Assembly: GCF_900143625.1 (NCBI RefSeq) | Contig: NZ_FRFF01000002.1 | Span: 1 to 64,000 of the forward strand | Length of the DNA: 64,000 bases | Direction: 5' to 3' | Source of the DNA: Nocardiopsis sp. JB363 | Lineage (GTDB): Bacteria; Actinomycetota; Actinomycetes; Streptosporangiales; Streptosporangiaceae | Shown: positions 59,186-64,000 of the stretch, one piece after another | Layout: each line of letters begins with the position of its first letter | Position numbering within the stretch: position 1 is the first letter of the stretch | Position numbers and translations under genes: made by a program | The notes under the pieces: generated by a model | The model's input: the letters and a program-made list of their open reading frames with translations, nothing else | The model's database searches: none | Told to the model about the DNA's origin: nothing

Positions 59186-60387
59186 TCGTTCCCTCTCACG
59201 GGGAGTACTGCCCGCACCCGCCAACCCCGGCCCGGAGCGCTCCCCGCCTCCAAGACACCACCCAGTTCCCCGACACGGTCCCGCATTCCCGCCAGGCCGC
59301 GCCCGCCCGATCCCTTCTCCCCCGTCACGCGCCGTCCGTTGTCCTCCACCGTGACCGTCAGCGTGTTCGCGGTGCGGCTCAATTCCACCCGGACCCGCCG
59401 TGCCGACGAGTGCCGCAGCACGTTGCCCAGGGACTCCTGGACGATCCGGTACACGTCTACTCCCACCCGCGCGGACAGCCCTTCCCCGATCCCTTCGGGC
59501 ATCACCAGTTCCACATGCACTCCCGTGCTCTCCAGAGCCGCCACCAGGGGCGGAAGGTCCGCCGGCCCCATGCCCGAGGCCGGTCCGGTGAGCCGGTCCC
59601 CGTGCAGCGAGTCCAGCAGTTCGCGCACCTCCCGCACCGCGCGGCCGGACATCTCCGCGACCGACTCCAGCACCGCGACCGCCTCTGGGTCCCTGCCCTC
59701 CAAAGCCTGCCGACCACCGACCGCCAACAGCCGGATCGCACTGAGATGGTGGCCCGCGATGTCATGCACCTCGCGGGCGATCCGCTCCCTCTCGCGCAGC
59801 CGTTCGCGCTCGAACTCGTTGCGCGTCGCGTGCCGGAGCCCCTCGGCGCGGTCGGCCCTGAGCCGCCACACGTAGCCCACCAGGACGGGCACGAGGATGG
59901 GGACCGTGGCCAAGACGAAGTCCAGACGGTCCCCGATCACTGACGCGGCCGGTGCGAAGGGGTCCCCCGACCACTCGACCAGCGAGTTGGCGTCAGGGTG
60001 GAGGAGCACCAGGTAGGCGAACCACCACGCGACCGCCGCCGGTACCAGCAGCAGCACCGCACCGGGGCGCTGGTGGGCGACGGTCGCCACAGCGAACACG
60101 GCAGCGAGAACGGAGCCGTCCTGGCCCACGAGCGCGAACGAGACGAACAAGAGGGATCCGGTGGCCAGAGCCACGGCGACCGGGAACCGCCGCCGCAGCA
60201 CCAGGGGAGCACAGGCGAGCAGCACGACCAGGTCGGTGAGCCACCCCGGAGTGCCGTACTCGGTGTGAGACAGCCCCAGGGCCGCCAGTCCCACCAGTAC
60301 CGTCACCACGATGTCGCGCACCGGAACGGGAAGCCACCGCCACCGCCGCATCCGCGCGACCGCCCCGACACCCGTTGCCGCACCCAT
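59182..60387 (-). CDS. membrane sensor histidine kinase (HisKA_3)
   Basis: A 401-residue sensor kinase with about five membrane helices in the first 175 residues and little extracytoplasmic loop, so it probably senses the membrane itself. The phosphoacceptor block ERERIAREVHDIAGHHLSAIRLLA and the HATPase N-box VQESLGNVLRHSSA, plus VEDNGRRV and GGRGLAGMRDRV, are seen. The ATG lacks a ribosome binding site and has CACTAT six bases upstream, another leaderless-type start. It is divergent from the DUF418 gene. Confidence 0.93.
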   Translation of the reverse strand: MGAATGVGAVARMRRWRWLPVPVRDIVVTVLVGLAALGLSHTEYGTPGWLTDLVVLLACAPLVLRRRFPVAVALATGSLLFVSFALVGQDGSVLAAVFAVATVAHQRPGAVLLLVPAAVAWWFAYLVLLHPDANSLVEWSGDPFAPAASVIGDRLDFVLATVPILVPVLVGYVWRLRADRAEGLRHATRNEFERERLRERERIAREVHDIAGHHLSAIRLLAVGGRQALEGRDPEAVAVLESVAEMSGRAVREVRELLDSLHGDRLTGPASGMGPADLPPLVAALESTGVHVELVMPEGIGEGLSARVGVDVYRIVQESLGNVLRHSSARRVRVELSRTANTLTVTVEDNGRRVTGEKGSGGRGLAGMRDRVGELGGVLEAGSAPGRGWRVRAVLPVRGNE

Positions 60388-60483
60388 CCGTCCATAGTGC
60401 TGTACGTGGACGGGGCCCGCGTCCGCCGAAAGGTATACGGCCGGCGGGTGGAAAACGAGCTATGCCCTTCGGCAGATGTCCCG

Positions 60484-61683
60484 GTGGACACCCACCCGCG
60501 ACCATGCGCCCATGCACACGACCACACGACCACACGACCCTTCGAACCCGTTCGCATACCGCTCCTGGACGTGCTGCGGGGTTTCGCCATCCTGGGCACG
60601 CTCGCCATGAACATCTGGCTCTTCGGCCACCCTCGGACCGGCAGCTACGGTCCTGTCGCCGAAGGACTACAGACTCTGTTCCTCAACGGCAAGTTCTTCA
60701 CGATGCTCACCCTGCTGTTCGGCGTGGGCCTGGCCATCCAGTACAGGATCGCGGCGGAGCGCGGTCGCCCTTGGCCAGGTGGACAGCGCCGTCGTGCTTT
60801 GCTCCTGCTGGTGGAGGGGGCGCTGCACGGCGTCCTCCTTTTCAGCTGGGACGTGCTCATGGGCTACGCGGTCACGGCGCTTGTGGTGGTCTACGTGCTC
60901 GGCCTCTCCGAGCGGACGCGTTCGGCCGTCATGTGGACCGCTCTGGGCCTGCACGTCACCTTCGTGGGCGGGGTGACGACGGTAATGCTCCTGTTCTTCC
61001 GCATCGTCCACGTGGATGAGCCCCCGGAGTCCACCGAGTCGGGTCGGCTGTATCTGGAAGGAAGCTACGCCGACCAGGTTCTGTATCGGGTGGAGAACTT
61101 TCTGGGAGACCGGTTGGAGGTCATCATGACCTTCCCCCTGATGGTGTTCCTCTTCTTGTTGGGAGCGCGCCTGTACCGGTCCGGAGCGTTCGGGGCCGAC
61201 CTGGTCGGTCGAACCCTGCGGACCCGCATGGCGGTCTGGGGACTGGGGTTGGGCCTGCCGCTCAACGCTCTGGCCGTCGTCTGGGACGAGGACCTCGCCT
61301 TTGCGGGACGTTTCCTCTTCTCCGTGGTGCTGATGCTGGGCTACCTGGGGCTCGTAGGAGTGCTGTTCGACCGGATACGGCGCCCCGGGCCTGTGACGGC
61401 CGCTTTGAGCTCGGTGGGGCGGACCGCACTCAGCTGCTACATCCTCCAGAACGTCCTGGCCTCGGTGATCTTCTACGGCTGGGGATTCGGTTTGGCCGCT
61501 CATGTGGACCACGCGGGTTGGATGGTGGCCGCCTGGGCGGTGATCGTCCTGGTTCTGGTGGCGGGTTCTCGATGGTGGCTGTCGCGATTCTCGCGAGGGC
61601 CGATGGAGACCTTGCAGGTACGGATCCTGGCTCTGGGCACCTCGGACAGACACTCCTCCGGCCCTCCACTCGTCAAGAGGTGA
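60484..61683 (+). CDS. DUF418 membrane protein (paralogue)
   Basis: About 399 residues, polytopic. It has the same motifs as the DUF418 protein near 30 kb: IPLLDVLRGFAILGTLAMNIWLFG, NGKFFTMLTLLFGVGLAIQYRIAAERG, and VGRTALSCYILQNVLASVIFYGWGFG. The two match closely along the length and are paralogues. The start is unclear. No in-frame ATG lies near, GTG at 60484 is the best, and an ATG at 60512 (MHTTTRPHDP) is in another frame, which raises the chance of a small frameshift near the start. Confidence 0.85.
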   Translation: MDTHPRPCAHAHDHTTTRPFEPVRIPLLDVLRGFAILGTLAMNIWLFGHPRTGSYGPVAEGLQTLFLNGKFFTMLTLLFGVGLAIQYRIAAERGRPWPGGQRRRALLLLVEGALHGVLLFSWDVLMGYAVTALVVVYVLGLSERTRSAVMWTALGLHVTFVGGVTTVMLLFFRIVHVDEPPESTESGRLYLEGSYADQVLYRVENFLGDRLEVIMTFPLMVFLFLLGARLYRSGAFGADLVGRTLRTRMAVWGLGLGLPLNALAVVWDEDLAFAGRFLFSVVLMLGYLGLVGVLFDRIRRPGPVTAALSSVGRTALSCYILQNVLASVIFYGWGFGLAAHVDHAGWMVAAWAVIVLVLVAGSRWWLSRFSRGPMETLQVRILALGTSDRHSSGPPLVKR

Positions 61684-61710
61684 GACCCGATTCCAAGAGG
61701 TTCACGTGGC

Positions 61711-61727
61711 TTCTGCCGTCCGCATAA
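61711..61727. promoter_or_regulatory. PopR-box-like palindrome
   Basis: TTCTGCC-GTC-CGCATAA closely resembles the TTCTGCC-3N-GGCAGAA sites reported for the clpP3-clpP4 regulator PopR (five of seven positions in the second half). It lies 83 bases before the ClgR/PopR-like gene and may serve autoregulation. Confidence 0.5.
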
Positions 61728-61809
61728 GGCCACGAACCCCTCTCCCCTCCGAGCGTTTTGCGGCGTAGTGTCGAAAAATCGGAGAACTCGTCGACGGGGG
61801 AGGCACCAG

Positions 61810-62202
61810 ATGGGTGAGAGCGTTCTACGCTCCCTGGACCAGGCGCGCAGGGGTCCGAGCCCCGACGAGCCGGCGGTCGAGCCGCTCATGCGCGATCTCA
61901 TCGGTGATCTGCTGCGTCGTACCCGTGTGGAACAGGGCCGGACGTTGCGCGAGGTCGCAGAGGACGCCCAGGTGTCACTCCCCTACCTGTCCGAGATCGA
62001 ACGCGGGCGCAAGGAGGCCTCCTCCGAGCTCCTTGCCGCCGTGTACCGGTCGTTGGGGTTGAGCATCGCCGAGGTGCTCGGCGAGCTGTACCAGCGCACC
62101 ACGCTGTTCCGCTTGGAGCGGGCCGACGCACACCGGTCCCGTCTGGTCACGACCTCCCCCGCCCCACCCCACCAGGCCCGCGTGCTCTCCCTCGCGGCCT
62201 GA
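61810..62202 (+). CDS. ClgR/PopR-like regulator of clp genes
   Basis: A 130-residue XRE-type helix-turn-helix protein. Residues 27-91 ([61 protein letters not shown]) fit ClgR/PopR closely, including the [16 protein letters not shown] block. It ends in Leu-Ala-Ala, the C-terminal signal by which PopR and ClgR are recognised for ClpP-dependent degradation, giving a feedback loop. Two clpP genes follow within 1 kb on the opposite strand. The ATG at 61810 has GGGGGAGG seven bases upstream. Whether it is PopR- or ClgR-like is not settled by reading. Confidence 0.9.
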   Translation: MGESVLRSLDQARRGPSPDEPAVEPLMRDLIGDLLRRTRVEQGRTLREVAEDAQVSLPYLSEIERGRKEASSELLAAVYRSLGLSIAEVLGELYQRTTLFRLERADAHRSRLVTTSPAPPHQARVLSLAA

Positions 62203-62329
62203 TCTCCCGCATCCCCCGCACAACCGAAGAGCATGGACGCCGGCCCGACGGTTCAGGTTTCTCGTCACCCCGGCGCACCCGCCAGACGGCACCGCATTTC
62301 GGCTCATCCCAAGGCGCGCGGCGCCCGGC

Positions 62330-62362
62330 GGTGGTTCCGGGGGGGCTCTGCCCGGAACCACC
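62330..62362. terminator. hairpin after the ClgR/PopR-like gene
   Basis: A 12-bp stem (GGTGGTTCCGGG / CCCGGAACCACC) with a 9-base loop, about 130 bases past the regulator stop and just before the methyltransferase remnant. Confidence 0.72.
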
Positions 62363-62403
62363 GCACCCCCACTTCCCGTTCCGCTAAGACTGTTACTCCT
62401 CCC

Positions 62404-63024
62404 CGAGGTGGGGTATTCGACGCGATCATCGCCACCTGCGCGGCGACACGTATTCAGGACTCGTGGGTGACCGCTCTGGCCGAGGGTGGCTCGCTCGTGC
62501 TTCCGTGGAACCCGCACCCCGCCGCGCACAGCACACCGATCGTCGTACTGACGAAGGTCGATGGGCGATTGTCCGGGCCCTTCGTGCGTGAAGCGGCCTT
62601 CATGCGGGACCGTGGGCAACGCGCCGGAGAGCTGCCATTCCCCGGTCTCGGTCGTCCCCCGACACCGGTGGGAACCCTCCCGGTCGGCTCGGTCGATCTG
62701 ATCGGTTCGGGGATGATGACCCAGCTCCTGCTGATGATGCCCGGGGTACGCGTGGGTACCGGAGTTCGCCCGTTCCAAGGCGGTCATGGTCGGATCGTGT
62801 GGATGGGAGTCGGTGAGTCGTGGGCGTACGTGTGGCCGGACGGCTCGGTCACCGGCGAGGGCGAACGTGCTCTGGGTTCGGAGTTGGCCGATGCCTACCG
62901 GCGCCTGTCGGACGCGGGCCTGCCTTCACTGAGCGCCTTCTCGTTGGAGGTCGACCCGGATCGTGACTCGTACAAGGTCGAGTGCGCCCTGATCGGTCGG
63001 CGCTGGAACCACCCCATCGATTGA
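62404..63024 (+). pseudogene. 5'-truncated protein-isoaspartate-type methyltransferase
   Basis: A frame of about 205 codons starts with FDAIIATCAATRIQDSWVTALAEGGSLVLPW, which matches the second half of the SAM-binding domain of PCMT-type methyltransferases, and continues to a C-terminal GESWAYVWPDG domain. The first half, with the SAM-binding glycine motif, is missing, and no start codon or ribosome binding site stands before the homologous part. The upstream frame down to 62233 has no similar character. This is a remnant of a methyltransferase, possibly of the kind found with small ribosomal peptides, lost by deletion. Confidence 0.7.
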
Positions 63025-63150
63025 CCAGGGCTCCGCTGAACTGCGATGACGCTTGCCACTCGGGGTTATCCACAGGATGTGGAAAACGGAGGCGACGCGC
63101 CCGGGCCCTCCTCCACCCACCCCGGGCACGCGGCACTCACCGACCTCGAA

Positions 63151-63762
63151 TCACACCGCGAGAGGTGCGAGCTCCCTCGTCGTGATCACGTTGTCCACCA
63201 GCCCGTACTCCTTGGCCTGCTCGGCGGTGAAGATCTTGTCCCGGTCGGTGTCGTCCCTCAACTGCTCCTGGGTCTGACCGGTGTGCCGGGACAGAATCGA
63301 TTCCACCTGCGCCCGAACACGCAGGATCTCCGCCGCCTGGATCTCCAGGTCGGCCGCCTGCCCCTGCCCCTCCGTGGAAGGCTGGTGCAGCAGCACCCGG
63401 GAGTGTTCCAGCGCCGAACGCTTACCGGCGGTCCCGGCGGCCAGAAGCACCGCCGCGGCGGAGGCCGCCTGTCCCATGCACACCGTCGCCACGTCCGCCC
63501 TGACGAACCGCATCGTGTCGTAGATGGCGGTCAGCGCGGTGTTCGAGCCTCCGGGCGAGTTGATGTACAGCTGGATTTCGGTCTCGTGGCTCTCGTAGTC
63601 CAGGTGCAGCATCTGCGCCATGATCACGTTGGCGACGTCGTCATCGATGGGTGTGCCCAGGAAGATGATCCGTTCGGACAACAACCTGCTGAACACGTCG
63701 AACGAGCGTTCCCCGTTCGGGGTGCGTTCGACCACCATCGGCACCGTGTAGCGCCCGCTCAT
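63151..63762 (-). CDS. clpP: ClpP protease subunit (ClpP2/ClpP4-like)
   Basis: A 203-residue serine protease subunit. The catalytic triad is Ser101 in [15 protein letters not shown], His126 in HSRVLLHQP and Asp175 in the DTDRDK region; INSPGGS is the oxyanion strand. The [10 protein letters not shown] sequence and [25 protein letters not shown] fit the second ClpP type of actinomycete pairs. Its ATG overlaps the stop of the other clpP gene (ATGA), so the two subunits are made together and form a mixed tetradecamer. Their regulator is probably the ClgR/PopR-like protein nearby. Confidence 0.95.
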   Translation of the reverse strand: MSGRYTVPMVVERTPNGERSFDVFSRLLSERIIFLGTPIDDDVANVIMAQMLHLDYESHETEIQLYINSPGGSNTALTAIYDTMRFVRADVATVCMGQAASAAAVLLAAGTAGKRSALEHSRVLLHQPSTEGQGQAADLEIQAAEILRVRAQVESILSRHTGQTQEQLRDDTDRDKIFTAEQAKEYGLVDNVITTRELAPLAV

Positions 63763-64000
63763 CGCTTGCCTCCCCTCGGAGTGGCGAACCCGGGCGTGGC
63801 ACCGCCCAGACGCATGCCGCCCTCCATCTGGTCGATGGTCTCGACGACGTGGTCGACGAACCCGTACTCCCTGGCCTCCTCGGCGGTGAACCAGGCGTCC
63901 CGGTGCTGGTCCTTGGCGATGGTCTCCTCGCTCTTGCCGGTGTGCCTGGCGATGAGCCGCACCATGGTGCTCTTGGTGTGCGCGAGGTTCTCGGCCTGGA
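63759..64000 (-). CDS. clpP: ClpP protease subunit, partial (5' end beyond the window)
   Basis: The C-terminal 79 codons or so of a ClpP subunit: [22 protein letters not shown] continues into [29 protein letters not shown], with the catalytic Asp in HRDAWF. The rest lies beyond 64000, so Ser and His cannot be checked. It overlaps the next clpP gene by 4 bases. An internal ATG at 63965 is not its start. Confidence 0.92.
   Translation of the reverse strand, partial: QAENLAHTKSTMVRLIARHTGKSEETIAKDQHRDAWFTAEEAREYGFVDHVVETIDQMEGGMRLGGATPGFATPRGGKR

Noticed and set aside
63066-63090. A perfect DnaA box (TTATCCACA) with a degenerate inverted TGTGGAAAA
   Set aside because: Only one good box is present and no dnaA, dnaN or recF genes are near, so it is not an origin.

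Overview
The window is chromosomal DNA from a high-GC actinomycete. Coding regions are strongly GC3-biased, GTG and TTG starts are common, several genes look leaderless, and family content (cory-CC-star protein, mycothiol-type DinB-fold protein, ClgR/PopR-type regulator with paired clpP genes, AfsR-like regulators, actinobacterial secreted proteases) is actinobacterial. A Nocardiopsis-like genus is my best guess, by inference only. I see no rRNA, tRNA, CRISPR, insertion sequence or prophage.

Layout. 1-3.7 kb: a cstA / CC-tail protein / ArsA-type ATPase operon on the minus strand. 3.8-9.2 kb: a split-barrel protein, a secreted alpha/beta hydrolase divergent from a winged-helix regulator across a phased TGTGCACA array, a 17-bp tandem repeat array, and a two-component system. 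9.3-12.5 kb: an ABC ATPase plus FtsX-type permease. 12.5-25.4 kb: CoA transferase, a membrane M28 peptidase, a DUF6882-like protein, a 1570-residue orphan protein, two secreted proteins (one a trypsin-like protease), an AraC regulator and a DUF2000 protein. 25.5-28.3 kb: TetR, acyl-CoA dehydrogenase and a divergent TIGR03084-type protein. 28.3-35.8 kb: a DUF1444-like protein, a TetR/DUF418 operon under a perfect palindrome, a Tat-exported amine oxidase, a ThiD/PdxK kinase, CsbD, and a MarR/EamA divergent pair under a 33-bp palindrome.

35.7-44.9 kb is a complete galactoside module: beta-galactosidase (GH2) and alpha-galactosidase (GH36) on the minus strand, divergent from deoR-galT-galE-galK, where each junction overlaps by 4 bp. 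Alpha- and beta-galactosides would be hydrolysed to galactose and passed through the Leloir pathway under the DeoR repressor. A secreted PL1 pectate lyase with its own LacI-type operator follows at 45-46 kb.

46.4-58.3 kb holds a TPR protein, a GT1 glycosyltransferase, an oxidoreductase, a small membrane protein, two NTPase/TPR signalling proteins (one NB-ARC with an N-terminal VHG-type motif, one AfsR-like) flanking a GT-B type transferase pair, and a 54-residue small gene with its own ribosome binding site and terminator. 58.5-64 kb: a second two-component system, a second DUF418 protein, a ClgR/PopR-like regulator ending in Leu-Ala-Ala, a 5'-truncated methyltransferase remnant, and two tandem clpP genes, the first of which runs off the window.
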